This document shows positions 1 to 12,545 of a stretch of DNA of 64,000 bases, in pieces; the first letter of the stretch is position 1, and each line of letters begins with the position of its first letter. The stretch covers positions 15,521,902 through 15,585,901 of the forward strand of contig NC_056035.1 of NCBI RefSeq assembly GCF_004379255.2, read 5' to 3'. The notes under the pieces are model-generated. The model did not search any database and was not told the DNA's origin. It saw only the letters and a program-made list of their open reading frames with translations. The translations under genes and the position numbers were made by a program. Origin of the DNA: Salvia splendens. Its lineage: Eukaryota > Streptophyta > Magnoliopsida > Lamiales > Lamiaceae.

Positions 1-181
1 TTCTCGGAGGTGACGGGTTAGGGGTTGATAACCCTAGCCCTAAATTATGTTATATATCCCCAAGTTCCTTCAATTCGCATAAATCCCCCTATACTTTTCG
101 AAATTATGCCAAGAACCCCATCATTTGCATGCAAGACCCCGAACTTCTTATGAGTTATAAATTGAACCCTAGACATGTGAT
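1..181. other. Leading segment without a recognised gene
   Basis: AT-rich sequence with several short C-runs and near-repeats of the type aacccc. It may belong to the flank or untranslated part of the copia relic that follows, but no LTR end or primer-binding site is visible here. Confidence 0.3.
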
Positions 182-3100
182 ATGTTACATCATGACCCCC
201 TAATTATAGACTATTGCGAAAAACCCCCATATTGTTTAAAAACTGTGCAATTTAGTCCTATCCCACTTAAAAATCGATTTGAGCCCTTGGATCATATTTC
301 CGTTGCATTTACAGTAAAACGAGATAATGGGGATGAGAAAAAAGGTTGGATATTTGATTGTGGAGCAACCGACACCATGACACCCAATAAAAATGATTTC
401 GTTAGTTTTAGTAATATTACTAAAACCTACATACAGATTGCTAGTGAGGAATTAATTACCGTTGCCGGGGCGGGAACTATTGAAATATCCCCGACCTTGA
501 GACTATCAAATTGCCTCTATATTCCTATTTTGTCCCAGAGATTGATGTCTATAAGCCATGTTACTAAAGAATTGAACTGTACGTTGCTGATGCACCCCGA
601 CTTATGTATTTTGCAGGATATTCGGACGATGAAGATACTTGGGCGTGGCACTGAGAGCCAAGGACTCTACTACGTGGATGAGATAGCTCAACAAGGCAGT
701 GCGATGCTGGCTCACGGGTCCACGAAAAGGGAGATTTGGCTTTGGCACCAACGACTGGGAACCCTTCCCCTGGTTATTTTAGGTTACTTTTTTCCTAAAC
801 TTTCTATTCCAAAAGACTTTTCCTGTGAGACTTGTGTTTTCGCCAAGAGCCATAGACAATCATTTAAACCCACAAATACTCGTGTGCATTCTGTTTTTTC
901 TCTTGTTCATGCTGATGTGTGGGGTCCTGCACCTATTGTTGGGGGGGAATGGTTTGCGATATTTTGTGATTTTTGTAGATGATTGCACTAGGATGACATG
1001 AATATATTTTCTAAAACACAAGTCTGAGGTAATTGATAAATTCATTCTTTTCTTCAACCTTATCCAAACCCAGTTCCAAACCACAATAAAAACCATTCGA
1101 TCCGATAATGTGAGGGAATTTGTGAACCAAAAAATGACTGAATTCTTCACTGAAAAAGGCCTGATCCACCAAACCTCTTGCCCTTATACACCAGAACAAA
1201 ATGGGGTAGCAGAAAGAAAAAACAGAACCATCCTCGAAATAACCCGAGCCTTGATGTTTGAATCCAAAGTTCCGACCCACTTCTGGCCCGAAGCAGTTGC
1301 TACTTCCATCTACCTCATAAATCGACTTCCCACCAAAATCCTAAACAAAAAAAAACACCTCTCGATACCCTCTCCAAACTCACCAAAATACCCAAACACC
1401 TTAACCTTCAACCAAAAGTTTTTGGATGTACCGTTTATGTCCATATTCCAAAACATGAGAGAACAAAATTATCACATTGTGCTACCAAATGTGTTTTTGT
1501 GGGCTACGGGATTAACCAAAAGGGGTATAGATGCTATGAGCCAATTACAAAAAGGGTAGTCACCACAATGAATTGTAACTTCCTGGAAACGGAGTTCTAT
1601 TATCACACCCAGCTTGGTAGTCAGGGGGAGAGTGAGTCATACAACACAGTAGACTACCTAAGTTGGTTTGTGCCCGAGTCAAATCACTCCAACGAGGACT
1701 CAACAAAACCGGTTAGCACTGTTACCGAGCAGGTCTTGATCGCTACATAGTACTCTCAATCGCGTTCCAGTATCTTACCTCAACTGATATCCGAGGTAAT
1801 TTCTGATCCACCTCAAGAAAATAGCACTACTACTGCCCCTGTTATCACAGAATCTGTTGATGAAAGCACGACCCTCGACGAGAGTACAGGTCGATACATC
1901 CTCCCACCACGAAGCAATCGTGGAATTTCACCGAAGAGATTCTCACCCAAGAAAACGGGTAGAAAAAGCCAGTATGTTGTGGCTAACTTTGTGAAAGGGA
2001 ACTTGGCCAAAATGGCTAGGGCATTTGAAGCTGCACTCTACGAGGAAGAGGAAATCTCCTATACAGCCGAGGAAACATGGAAAGTTAAACATTGGAGAGA
2101 TGTCATGTTTGTAGAGATGGATGCTTTGCTAAAGAACAAGACTTGGGAAGTTAGAGAACTACCCAAAGGGGCTACTACAGTGGGATGTAGATAGGTATTT
2201 ACAATCAAAAGGAGACCCGACGGATCTATTGACCGATATAAAGCGAGACTAGTGGCAAAAGGGTACACACAGACCTATGGTGTCGACTATGCAGAAACTT
2301 TCTCGCCAGTTGCCAAGATCAATACAGTGAGGGTGTTGTTTTCGATAACAGCTAACCGAGATTGGCCTTTACACCAGTTCGATGTGACGAATGCCTTTTT
2401 ACATAGAGAATTGACCAAACCAGTTTATATGGTTCCCCCACCTGGATTTACGGGAGACTTCCAAAAAGGGGATGTTTGCAAGCTCAAGAAGACATTATAT
2501 GGCCTCAAGCAATCTCCTAGAGCATGGTTCGGGAGGTTCACTGAAGTAATGAAGAAGTATGAGTACTGCCAAAGCAACTCAGATCACACCTTGTTCCTCA
2601 AGAAGAAAAATGGTAAGATCACATGTCTCATTATTTACGTTGATGATATGATTATCACTGGTGATGATGAGGAAGAAATAGAGCAACTAAGGAAGAACCT
2701 GTCCAAGGAATTTGAGATGAAAGACCTTGGCCACCTAAAGTATTTTTTGGGAATAGAAGTGCTTAGATCAAAGCAAGGGATCTTTATCAACCTGAAGAAA
2801 TATGTACTTGATATCTTGGCAGAGACCGGAATGATTGATTGCAAACCAGTGGACACTCCAATGGTCCAGAATCATGGACTACAGATTCGGGAAGGAGCCA
2901 AACTGGCTGATCGAGGGAGGTATCAACGGTTGGTTGGGAAACTCATATATTTATCCCACACCAGGCCAGATCTTGCATATGTTGTTGGAGTAGTGAGCCA
3001 GTTTATGCATGCCCCACAAGAAGAACATTGGGAGGTAGTATTGAGAATAGTACGATACATGAAGGGTACACCGGGTCATGGAGTATTGTTCAAGAAATAT

Positions 3101-3544
3101 GGGCATTTGGAAATACACGGCTATACTGATGCAGATTGGGCAGAAAATCCTAATGACAGAAAGTCCACAGCAGGATACTTCACCTTTGTAGGAGGTAACT
3201 TGGTGACATGGAGAAGTAAAAAGCAAAAGGTGGTAGCATTGTCGAGTGCCGAGGCAGAATTCCGAGGAATTAAGAGTGGATTGACAGAAGTACTATGGCT
3301 CAGAAAATTAATGACTGAACTTTAACTCAAATCCACGCAACCGTGTCGATTGTTGTGTGATAGCAAGGCCGCCATTAGTATATCAAAAAATCCAGTCCAA
3401 CATGACCGGACTAAGCATGTGGAGGTGGACCGACACTTCATAAAGGATACAATTGATGCAAAGATAGTGGAGTTGCCCTATGTCAAGTCAGATGATCAAT
3501 TGGCGGACATCTTGACAAAGGTAGTAAACTCGAACTCCTTTTGA
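182..3544 (+). pseudogene. Copia pol polyprotein relic
   Basis: Visible parts in order are: an aspartic protease with DCGATDTM (about 355-385), where Cys replaces the usual Ser after the catalytic Asp; a GAG-pre-integrase WLWHQRLGT motif (about 738); a zinc-binding CETCVFAKSH segment; the integrase start LVHADVWGP; and integrase CPYTPEQNGVAERKN (about 1180-1222). Reverse transcriptase follows, with IYVDDMIITGDD near 2635, and the RNase H motifs YTDADWAEN and KHVEVDRHFIKD. Lesions include a frameshift at a G7 run near 940, a TGA in the integrase near 999, frameshifts near 1350-1440, a TAG at about 2191 and a TAA at about 3323. It cannot encode a full polyprotein. Confidence 0.85.
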
Positions 3545-3598
3545 GGTGTATTGAACAAGTTAAGCGTTGGTGATCCCATCACTTAACTTGAGGGGGAG

Positions 3599-3832
3599 TG
3601 TTGGAAAAAAAAGATCATGAAGAATCAAGAAGCGGATTTTCCTACAATCACAATTAATATGGAAGATTAGCAATTGATTTTTACCATGTATATGAATTAG
3701 GTTTAGGGTACTGAATCTTACCTTAATTGTATCATTCTTGAAAGCCTATAAAAAGGCATGTACATTTGCTCCACAGAGAATAAGATCGAATGATTCAATT
3801 CCTCAAAGACTTCTTAAAAACCTATTTTATCA
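3599..3832 (+). repeat. Putative 3' LTR of the copia relic
   Basis: It begins TGTTGGAAAA directly after the polypurine tract and contains a TATA-like cctataaaaagg near 3749, as expected for an LTR promoter. The end at ...ttttatCA is a guess based on the TG...CA rule, because no second LTR is in the window for comparison. Confidence 0.5.
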
Positions 3833-4997
3833 CGAGGCAATATTATTCACTAAAACACAATTGAAGTGCAAGAAAAATGTGACCTAACTTGTCTTCAATT
3901 AGAATAAGTATTTCGAAGAACGGCCAAGTTATGTTACGATGCTACTACTAATTAAAAGGATCTTTACTTGAGAGGACGACATTTTGTTTAAAAATCAAAT
4001 GAAACAAAAATAAGGAAACTTCACCCACAATCCCGATTTATCATTTTTTAGTGTTCCACTTTAGAAGTTCTAGTTGGAATATTTCATAAATGATAATTGG
4101 CCTCACATTCTACTAATTTTTTTTCACTCACATTTTATTATAAAATTAATATATAAAAGTACGACTCACATTTCTTTTATATATCTTAAAATCTGTGTCG
4201 AACTCAAATATGACTTACAAAATGGGACTGAGGGAATACTATTTCTTCTCGATTTTAGACTCAGATATTTGGAAGCTGCCCACGTTACTTACACTTTACC
4301 CTTAAATCACTTTCAATTGAGGTTTCTTAAGTCTCTTAACTACGTATATGATGGCTTCAAGTTACACAACAACTATCAATTGGTTGAATGGTATTCCAGA
4401 GAGAATCGACCTATTCATTTTTTTCTTATTAAATTGTTGCTATTTGACAAACATGATTTGATCTTTTATCTTTAATTTTTTTTCCCATTGGCGTTCTTAT
4501 TTAAATGTAGTACTCTGATATTGGTACATGAACTAATAAATATTAGAACATTTTAAAAATTATTGAATCATAAAATATGATATTCAGTGATTTATAGGAC
4601 AACTGCCCGTTTTATAATGGAACATGAATATGGATGAAATTCTATATACTCCTAGTTTTGGACAAATATATTTATCAACCATAATTGATAATTTATAAGT
4701 AAATAAAACTGCAAAAGAATATTGAAGAATAAAAAGTTATGAGATAATGAAAACATAATAATGTGGATTCGATAAAGGAGGAGTAGGCTGGGCAACGGGA
4801 CACTACTAGTATTATAAGAGCGGAAGTCGTCCATCTACAATATAGAATCCACCGCGTTAAACGCCGACATAGCTTATATTAATCCTAACACAATCACAAA
4901 ATATCTAACTTCACACGTTTAAACAGTCCTATAACTCAAACTAGAAAGCGAGACACAGAGAGGCTGAGAGAGGTGGAAGAAGAGGGCAGGAAAGACC
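3833..4997. other. AT-rich intergenic region
   Basis: No gene is recognised. The open frame at 4074-4475 has no family resemblance and lies in low-complexity AT-rich DNA. The segment ending near 4236 (gggactgagggaata) resembles one eroded end of a Stowaway-type MITE. Confidence 0.4.
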
Positions 4998-5016
4998 ATA
5001 TATATATATATATATA
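4998..5016 (+). promoter_or_regulatory. TA-repeat, possible TATA region of the desaturase gene
   Basis: An (AT)n tract lies 60-80 bases upstream of the desaturase ATG, a plausible place for a TATA box with a short leader. It is also a simple microsatellite, so the promoter role is inference. Confidence 0.35.
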
Positions 5017-5077
5017 ACCACCTCTCCAACCTCTCATAATTAACAAAAAGGTAGGATTTTCTTTTCTCTTCTCAACA

Positions 5078-6412
5078 ATGGCGAAGTTCATCACCTCCGA
5101 CGAGCTGAAGAAGCACAACAAGCCTGACGATCTCTGGCTATCGATCCAAGGCAAAGTCTACAACGTGACAGATTGGGCTAAAGACCACCCCGGCGGCCCC
5201 ATCCCCCTCTTCAACCTCGCCGGCAACGACGTCACCGACGCCTTCATCGCCTTCCACCCTGCCTCCGCCTGGTCCCACCTCGACCGCTTCTTCACCGGCT
5301 ACCACCTCCACGACTTCCACGTCTCCGACGTCTCCAAGGACTACCGAAACCTCTCCGCCAAATTCACCCAATCCGGCCTCTTCGAGAAAAAAGGCCACGG
5401 CGTCGTCATCTCCCTCCTCTTCATCGCCGCCCTCCTCTCCGCCTGCTTCTACGGAGTCCTCCGCACCAGCGCCTTCTCCACCCACATGCTCTCCGGCGCC
5501 CTCCTCGGATTCACCTGGATGCAGATCACCTACCTCGGCCACGACTCCGGCCATTACAACATCATGTCCTCCCCCAAATTCAACAAGCTCGCGCAGATCA
5601 TGACCGGGAACTGCCTCACCGGGATCAGCATTGCCTGGTGGAAGTGGACCCACAACGCCCACCACGTGGCCTGCAACAGCCTCGACTACGACCCCGACCT
5701 CCAGCACCTCCCCATGCTCGCCGTCTCCAACAAGCTCTTCCACTCCCTCACCTCGCGCTTCTACAACCGCCAGCTCACCTTCGACCCCCTCTCCAAATTC
5801 TTCATCAGCTACCAGCACTTCACCTTCTACCCCGTCATGTGCGTCGCCAGGGTCAATCTCTACCTCCAGACGTTCCTCCTCCTCTTCTCCGCCCGCAGAG
5901 TCCCCGACAGAGCCTTGAACATCTTAGGGATCGCTGTCTTCTGGACGTGGTTTCCTCTGCTCGTATCCTGCCTGCCTAACTGGCCTGAGCGAGTGCTCTT
6001 CGTTTTAGCGAGCTTCTGCGTCTGCGCCATCCAGCACGTGCAGTTCTGTCTCAACCATTTTGCTGCGAGTGTTTACGTTGGAGCGCCTAAGGGGAATGAT
6101 TGGTTCGAGAAGCAGACGAGTGGGACCATTGACATCTCTTGCTCCCCGAACATGGACTGGTTTTTCGGGGGGCTGCAGTTTCAGCTGGAGCACCATCTCT
6201 TTCCGAGGCTGCCGAGGTGCCATTTGAGGAAGATATCGCCCTTGGTGCAGGAGCTTTGCAAGAAGCATAACCTGCCTTACATAAGCCTGTCGTTCGTCGA
6301 GGCGAACAAGTGGACTCTAAGGACTCTCCGGACTGCGGCCTTGGAGGCCAGGGAGATGGCGGACCCTGCATCCAAGAATTTGCTATGGGAAGCTGTCAAC
6401 ACACATGGTTGA
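5078..6412 (+). CDS. SLD1: Delta-8 sphingolipid (long-chain base) desaturase, cytochrome b5 fusion
   Basis: This 444-residue intronless frame is the usual size for plant sphingoid delta-8 desaturases. These enzymes insert a double bond at C8 of the long-chain base of ceramides in the endoplasmic reticulum. Residues 1 to about 95 form a cytochrome b5 domain with the heme-binding HPGG at 37-40. The membrane desaturase domain carries three histidine boxes: HDSGH (155-159), HNAHH (192-196) and QLEHH (369-373). The Gln in the third box is typical of b5-fusion front-end desaturases. Hydrophobic stretches lie near 108-125, 135-153, 250-270 and 283-325. The first ATG after the TA tract gives the family N-terminus. 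Codon use changes along the gene: the first 800 bases are extremely rich in C-ending codons and the last 500 are not. Front-end fatty acid desaturases are the nearest alternative. Confidence 0.95.
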   Translation: MAKFITSDELKKHNKPDDLWLSIQGKVYNVTDWAKDHPGGPIPLFNLAGNDVTDAFIAFHPASAWSHLDRFFTGYHLHDFHVSDVSKDYRNLSAKFTQSGLFEKKGHGVVISLLFIAALLSACFYGVLRTSAFSTHMLSGALLGFTWMQITYLGHDSGHYNIMSSPKFNKLAQIMTGNCLTGISIAWWKWTHNAHHVACNSLDYDPDLQHLPMLAVSNKLFHSLTSRFYNRQLTFDPLSKFFISYQHFTFYPVMCVARVNLYLQTFLLLFSARRVPDRALNILGIAVFWTWFPLLVSCLPNWPERVLFVLASFCVCAIQHVQFCLNHFAASVYVGAPKGNDWFEKQTSGTIDISCSPNMDWFFGGLQFQLEHHLFPRLPRCHLRKISPLVQELCKKHNLPYISLSFVEANKWTLRTLRTAALEAREMADPASKNLLWEAVNTHG

Positions 6413-7070
6413 TGACCGACCATCTGCCCGCCCTTCTATTCGTTACTATAGGGAGAGATGGTATTGTTGGTAGCTTGTTGCATTCTGAAACAGCTGCTTT
6501 CAGTTTGGGAGTTTCCGTTGATAGGCTCTGACTTGGTTGATGGATTCATATTTTTTTTTATACATAAGCGAGGATAACAAATGTACGTATCGGGTTTTGG
6601 CTGATTTTGGAGATTCTTTCAGCAAGAAACGAGGCGTAGTGTAGCTTGGTTTTAGACATACTCCATGATTTATGAAAGAAAGACATATTCAGTATCGACT
6701 CTGTTACGATGTTTTTCTTTTCTCAAACTCACATGATAAAAACAGAGATACCAACCCCCCCTTTTATTACATGAAAACAAAGCTTTCCAATTTGTAGACA
6801 TGTGCCAGTTTGAGGATCATAGTATTTCGATCGCAACATAACACCTCCGTACTTGCTAGAGTCCTTAATTGCCAGGGACACTTTCGCGGTGGATCAGCCA
6901 CCATAGAGCCCCAATATTTAATTTTCAGGTACACTTTCGCTGCTTGGTAATGTGTATGGAGTATCTAATTGTAAAATTATCGACATCAAATTTTGCACCA
7001 TTTCAGCTGATCATTTATGAATACGATCATCCAAGAAATAAAACAAAACTTGTAAATACAGTACTAGTTA
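6413..7070. other. 3' flank of the desaturase gene
   Basis: It probably holds the desaturase 3' UTR (to about 6720). Beyond that I see no gene; the short frames here have no recognisable features. Confidence 0.4.
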
Positions 7071-7249
7071 CTCCCTCCGTCCCGGACTACTTGCACTTAT
7101 TTCCTTTTTGGGCGTCCCAAGTTATTTGCACTCTTTCCATTTTTAGTAAAAATTTTCACCTACAGCCGTAATATTTGACTTTGATATACACTCATTCCTT
7201 AATCTTCGTGCCGAAAAGGAAACGTGCGAGTAGTGCGGGACGGAGGGAG
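7071..7249. mobile_element. Stowaway-type MITE
   Basis: It begins CTCCCTCCGTCCCGGACTAC and ends with the inverted counterpart GTGCGGGACGGAGGGAG. It is flanked by TA dinucleotides at 7069-7070 and 7250-7251. The terminal sequence and TA target are those of Stowaway (Tc1/mariner) MITEs. It is 179 bp with no coding capacity. Confidence 0.85.
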
Positions 7250-7588
7250 TACTATATAGGAAGTGAAAATTCACCACGCAACAGAATTATATCCAATATT
7301 CAGCCGAGGAATGAAAATAAGACCAAATGACAGTACTCATCTTAGATATACATTTATTCAAGCTCGAAACTATGTACAAGCTTTGGCAAAACATACTACT
7401 ATTCATTATATTTACTCGATGGTGGCGCCATACAGATAATGCAATTACACTGCACAAACTCAAGTCCCTATCAACATCGTATATATTCCACAAAATTCAA
7501 AATTAACGAGGTGAAAATCTTGAAGAACACACCTCAAACGACCCCCCCCCCTTGGCATGGGTCAGAGCAGAGGGTACTGCATAGTGCA
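7250..7588. other. Flank between MITE and DUF2358 gene
   Basis: Probably the 3' UTR and downstream flank of the minus-strand gene that follows. A C10 run lies near 7542. Nothing else is recognised. Confidence 0.35.
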
Positions 7589-9230
7589 TTATGACTTGAC
7601 CTCAGATTTCAGTCTAGTTAGAAGAGAAGCTAAGTAGCATTTAACAGCAGACAATTTCTTCAGTGGCACGAGATTCGTCGCTGAAGGAGACAGAAGTTCA
7701 AAATAAGTAGGCTTTGGAGTGGAGGGGCAACCTATTGATTGAATCAACTGCTCCACTCCTATTACTTGAAACTTCTGAGGTCCATTCAAGGCTATGTTGT
7801 GAACTTTGTGCTCATAAATCTTCCCATCCTTGTCAAGCTTGTACTCTGAGGTACCATCGAATCTGCTATGACTCTCCCACGGAACCCGTGGGATGCCATG
7901 GACAGTCCAACGCACCATTATCAGGTTCTCCACAGGCTGCCACACACTTACAATGTCAACCCACAGGGCCTTGAAGAAAATCCTTCCATGAAATCTTAGA
8001 GCCCAGAAGATCGTCTTGTAATTCTCTATGCCAGAAAAGGTGTTGAGTGGATCCTTGAAGACAATGTCATCCCTATAATATGGTATGATGAGAAACCGAT
8101 GATTAAAAGAATTCCCTTTGAGGAAAAATTTTCATTATTGAACATCAAATTTCCCCTATGATGAACTTTTTCAAATGATGTCACTTCAAAAACATCTGTT
8201 TAAATGTAAATCATACACTAAAAATTAACTGATGTAGAAAAGTAGCCTTCCAAACATATGGTTGGGAGAAAGAGCATATTAAATCGCAAGAACATGATAA
8301 AGTATAGCCATAAACGTTTCATGAGCTTATTAATGCGATGATCAAAACCAAGGACTGCCAAAAAACTATCTATTTCTCAACTAGTAACATATAACAGTCA
8401 GCAAATTAATATAATCAACAGAAGATGCTGATCATTATGAGCTGTGTGTTATTTTAAAGAGGTACAAGAATCATCCCCTCACTCAATATAATACTATCAA
8501 ACCTATTTCTGAAGTCTAAATCAACCAACTCCAATATCACTAACTCCAAACCCTACTTGCAAATTTTGCTGGTAGAATACATCACACAAAATTCTAATCC
8601 TTTATTTTCATTGTTTTTCAGCAACAATCATCTCAGAATACACACTTCCAATGAAGAGCTTCATGATCTATTCATTCTAGTTTAAAACTAGTAACCAACT
8701 CAATCAGTATATTGTTAATTTCAGGCTATTCATTAACACAATCAATCGCACAGCTACACTTGCTCCATAATCATAAAGTAATGCATAGTAATCAGCTTAT
8801 CTGCAAATTAGGGAGAATCCAAGGACTATGATTATTAAACTACAATTCAAAATAAATAAATTAAAACGTACCTGTATATATCAAAGCTTAGCTCCCGGTA
8901 GAAAAGCTCAGGAAACTCCTCTCGGATAGTCCGAATCGCGTAACCAGTATTCACATAATAATCCTGCTTCTTCCCTTCCTCGTCCTTGGTCTCGCTCACC
9001 GAAAACGACACTGTCTCGTCCTGCTTCACCAGCCCGTACAAACACCACAAGCTATCCTCGTATGCATCGCCTCTCTTCCTCAATTTCGAAACCTCCTTCT
9101 TCTCCAAATCCTTAACGCCCGAACAGACGGAAAACCTGACGTTTCTTCTTGTGGTTGCAGGAGTGATTCTCCCAGGCCTTCCACTTCCTGCGAGCAATGA
9201 AATTCCCGGCGAGTGAATCAAGAACGCCAT
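7589..9230 (-). CDS. DUF2358 (NTF2-like) protein, probably plastid-targeted
   Basis: Two exons, 9230-8872 and 8072-7589, give a protein of about 280 residues. The donor is CAG|GTACGT and the acceptor TTATAG|G; the codon for Arg is split and the frame continues YR-DDIVF. The 799-base intron is AT-rich. The N-terminus has no acidic residues in about its first 38 positions and many Ser, Arg and Thr, as in a chloroplast transit peptide. The body matches the plant/cyanobacterial DUF2358 family, with the recognisable segments YRELSFDIYRDDIVF, FWALRFHGRIFF and VRWTVHGIPRVPW. The fold is expected to be SnoaL/NTF2-like, but the biochemical function is not established. The start is the only in-frame ATG giving a transit-like N-terminus. 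Confidence 0.85.
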
Positions 9231-12200
9231 ACCGCGAAATTGGGGGAGATTTGATACTGGAGAATTAATGGAATTATAACTCTCTTTTATTTAACCTAAT
9301 TTGAAATTGAACGTATCTGCGATGCGAATATACGAGTGAGAAATTTGTTTTATTGCATTTTAAAGGAAAATGAGCAAGAAAAATTATTGGATAGGTCGTG
9401 ATTTTGGATAATTTCGAAATTTGGGACTTTTTTCGTCTATTAAAAATTTAGAGCGGATCACTTATATTCTTTTCCTTAAACATTTCCTAAAACACACGCC
9501 CAACAAAACAAAATAATTTATAAACATTAAAAAGAATTTCTATTTTAATTCGTTCTATAAAAATTTTGCTGATAGAGTACCCCTCACATGGAGAGTCATG
9601 TGCCACCGCAGTAATAGCATCAATGCAAACTCTTTCCTCGTAGGAGATGGAGTCGACACGTCAAGTTTCAGCTCCACATAAACTCCTTTCATATTCAACT
9701 CATCCCTATCGCTATTTTCCACTCCATGTGACCCGTTAACTTGAATCTTAGATTCAACTCGCACTTCTCAGTTTATCTGAAATCGAATGACTAGCAATTC
9801 CTTCATTATACTCGACTATTCACGAGCCAAACAATATCTCTCCATATATATCCATCTACGACAAAATCGCATAATCGCTGCCTACAAGCATCATTACTCA
9901 AATACTCCACGAGACTTCCAAGTAATGATCCAGATCAAAATCGAGAACATCCAACCATCATTCCAGCTCAAATTATCCAGGCCCTCCAATCAATGATTTA
10001 CACTATAGGGTAGGATATAGGATAATAGGAACATGTTCATATTTTCTCAACTAACCCTCAATTTTTTTTATAACGAACCATTAACAAATATTGCATAGTA
10101 CTACTCCACTAATTTAAATGCATCATTAATATATTTGGTGGAAAGTAGTTAGCTACATGACCAAATCGTGTTATGAATATTAACCATAACTTCTTTCAAA
10201 AACCAGTAAATAACCTAGAAATTAATCAAACAGGTAATGCTTAAAAAAAGTACTCCATTTGTCCCTGAAAATTTGTCACATTTAATTTTCTGCACTCATA
10301 TTAGAAAAATGATAATAAATAGTTAGAGTGGAGAGATGTTAAAGTAAAAAAGAGAATAATGCAGAGAAGGCTCTCATCTAAATTATTCTCTCTTTTACTT
10401 TATCTTCTCCCCACTTTAACTGTTTATTTATTAATTTTCTAAAACGAGTGCAAAAAATGAAATGTAACAAATTTTCAGGGACGAATGGAGTAGTACTAAC
10501 CAAATTATTTTTATTCCATGAATTATTATTGACATTATTTTTATCAGTAGTTTTTAATTGTAAACACTCCAGTCATAAATCTAAGTAGGCATAAGGTACT
10601 CACCTCCTGTTGATTTTTGAAGGAATAATTGATTATAAATATTTTTTTTATCATTTTGATCAAGTTGTAATTTTTAAATTAAAATATATAAATATAATTA
10701 AATATTCATTTTTTAATTGTTTTACAATGATTAAAATTGAAAATAATAAAACAAAATCAAATATAATAAAATAATAAAATGATATTATTATTGACAAAAC
10801 TAGATAGTTATATACTCCCTCCGTTTTTTAAAAATAGCAACTCTTTCCATTTTAGTCCGTTCTTTTAAAAATAACAACTTTCAAACTTTCTATTTTAGGA
10901 TGATATGATATCATTGCCATATTATATTATATTATATTATATTTTGTCATATTAATTTTTATTTTTATTATTACAAGATAATTGTGAAAAATTGCAAAAT
11001 TATAATTTTATATTTTAATTTTAAAAATTATGAGATTGATCCTAAGTTAATGAAAATTTAGCTATATATTGCTTTTAGAAATGAGGTCATATTTTTGTCG
11101 GACAATTATAAACACAAAATCGCGCGATCTAGGAAAATTTGTTGGATTTCTCAAATGGCTAATATTTCCAAAAGTGAAATTTTTAATGATCTGACTACAA
11201 GAGATATGCTTGAGTAATTGAGTAAATAAACATATTGAGCACGTGTGTACATTCACAGTCATACAAATATTTCTAGCATATCTTTCATGAATGCATAATT
11301 TTCAAATATTTCATGATATGAATAGTTTAGGTACTGTATTAACTTTGATAAGAATAATATTTATTTATATAAATTGAATTTACCCAAATTGCACCATATA
11401 ATATCCGTTACAGATTTATGTAATAAAACATAATAATGGCTAATATTTAATCCCAAAGATATTACTTATGAAATTTGAATCAAACCGAATCACCCATATT
11501 TTAATCAACATTACGTCTAATAAATATTCATTTTTTTTATATTTAATAAAAAAATAAGAATACAAAAATAAAAGGATAACGCGAAAGAAAAATGGTTAAT
11601 CTTTTTACGGTAGAGATAAATAGTTGTGTACATGACTTAGATCTCATGATTATTTCAGAAATTTAACGAAAAAGGGTTATGGAAGAATACAATAAGAAAC
11701 TAGAAAAAAAAAACAGATATACTACTATATTAAGTTATAAAATTATTTAATAATTAAATTATAGTAATATTTTAATTTCACAGTGTGTAACTAAAACTAA
11801 TATAATTAATTCACAATCTAAATCAACAATTTATTTTGAAAATAAGTGTTAAGACTTAAGATTATCTAAAATTATGTACCAGGGATAAATTGGTCATAAA
11901 TTATATCAACGAAAATGAAATTGATTAAATAATCCGATCCAATTCCAAATTGAAAATTACTATTAATTCTTCCTTAATTAACATTGCAATTAGAATTGAA
12001 AAATACCTTATGTCTCTTTAATTAAAATACAGGTTAATTAAGTAAAACAAATTCAACTAAAATAAGAAAATTCTTTGATTAAAAAATTATGAAAAAATAG
12101 CAAAATTGTCCCAATTATAGACTACATATACAATCATGATAATTCATCTCCAGCGATGGAGAAAAGATAGGTTGGTAATTTCTGGGAATTTAGGCAGTGG

Positions 12201-12545
12201 TCTATAAAAAGTAAGACCCTACAACATTCAGAGGGCCCACTAATCTACTCCCTCAACTAACTTTCTATTTATCCAGCGCCGTCTCTCTCTTGTGTTTCAC
12301 TCTGCGAGTTACACACGCACAGATTTTGCTTTTCCTTATTTTGTTTTAATTTTTCTAATCCTTGTTATATTATTCAATTATACCTTGCTTTACTCTGAAT
12401 CTACTTTGATGAACTCGATTCCTCCAACTATCGCTATCATTGTTATGTTCATTTTAATAATCATTTAGAGATCGATTGAGTCATTTTTTTGGAAATGATG
12501 ATATGATTGAAAATTTTGTGCGATTAGAGTGAGATTCTGAGTTTG
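9231..12545. other. Long intergenic region with one clear MITE
   Basis: It includes the divergent promoters of the DUF2358 and ABIL1 genes. Frames at 9555-9764, 9787-9996 and 11062-11262 have no recognisable features. A single Stowaway-like end (ctccctccgttttttaaaaatag) lies at about 10816 without a partner. A (TTATA)n microsatellite lies near 10918-10945. The ABIL1 5' UTR probably starts near 12270-12310. Confidence 0.45.
10253..10490. mobile_element. Stowaway-type MITE with palindromic interior
   Basis: The ends CTCCATTTGTCCCTGAAAAT and ATTTTCAGGGACGAATGGAG are near-perfect inverted repeats flanked by TA. The interior is also largely palindromic, pairing the sides around ctctcatctaaattattctctc. 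Length is 238 bp. Confidence 0.82.

Larger units (their letters stand above)
182..3832 (+). mobile_element. Degenerate Ty1/copia retrotransposon (5' part outside window or lost)
   Basis: The order protease, GAG-pre-integrase, integrase, reverse transcriptase, RNase H is that of the copia superfamily. A polypurine tract (ttgagggggag) ends at about 3598. It is followed by TGTTGGAA, taken as the start of the 3' LTR. No gag, 5' LTR or primer-binding site is seen, so the element is 5'-truncated or extends beyond the window. Several frameshifts and stop codons show that it is an old, inactive copy. Confidence 0.85.

Noticed and set aside
4074..4475. 133-codon frame
   Set aside because: AT-rich low-complexity DNA overlapping an eroded MITE end; no recognisable domain.
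5138..5818. 226-codon antisense frame in the desaturase gene
   Set aside because: It is a shadow of C-ending codons on the sense strand; its Val/Gly/Glu-only composition has no family likeness.
9555..9996. Two short frames on opposite strands
   Set aside because: No similarity, signal peptide or codon bias; lies in the promoter region of the DUF2358 gene.
10816..10900. Possible Stowaway MITE
   Set aside because: Only one terminal sequence is visible; I could not find its partner, so I list it only as a lone end.
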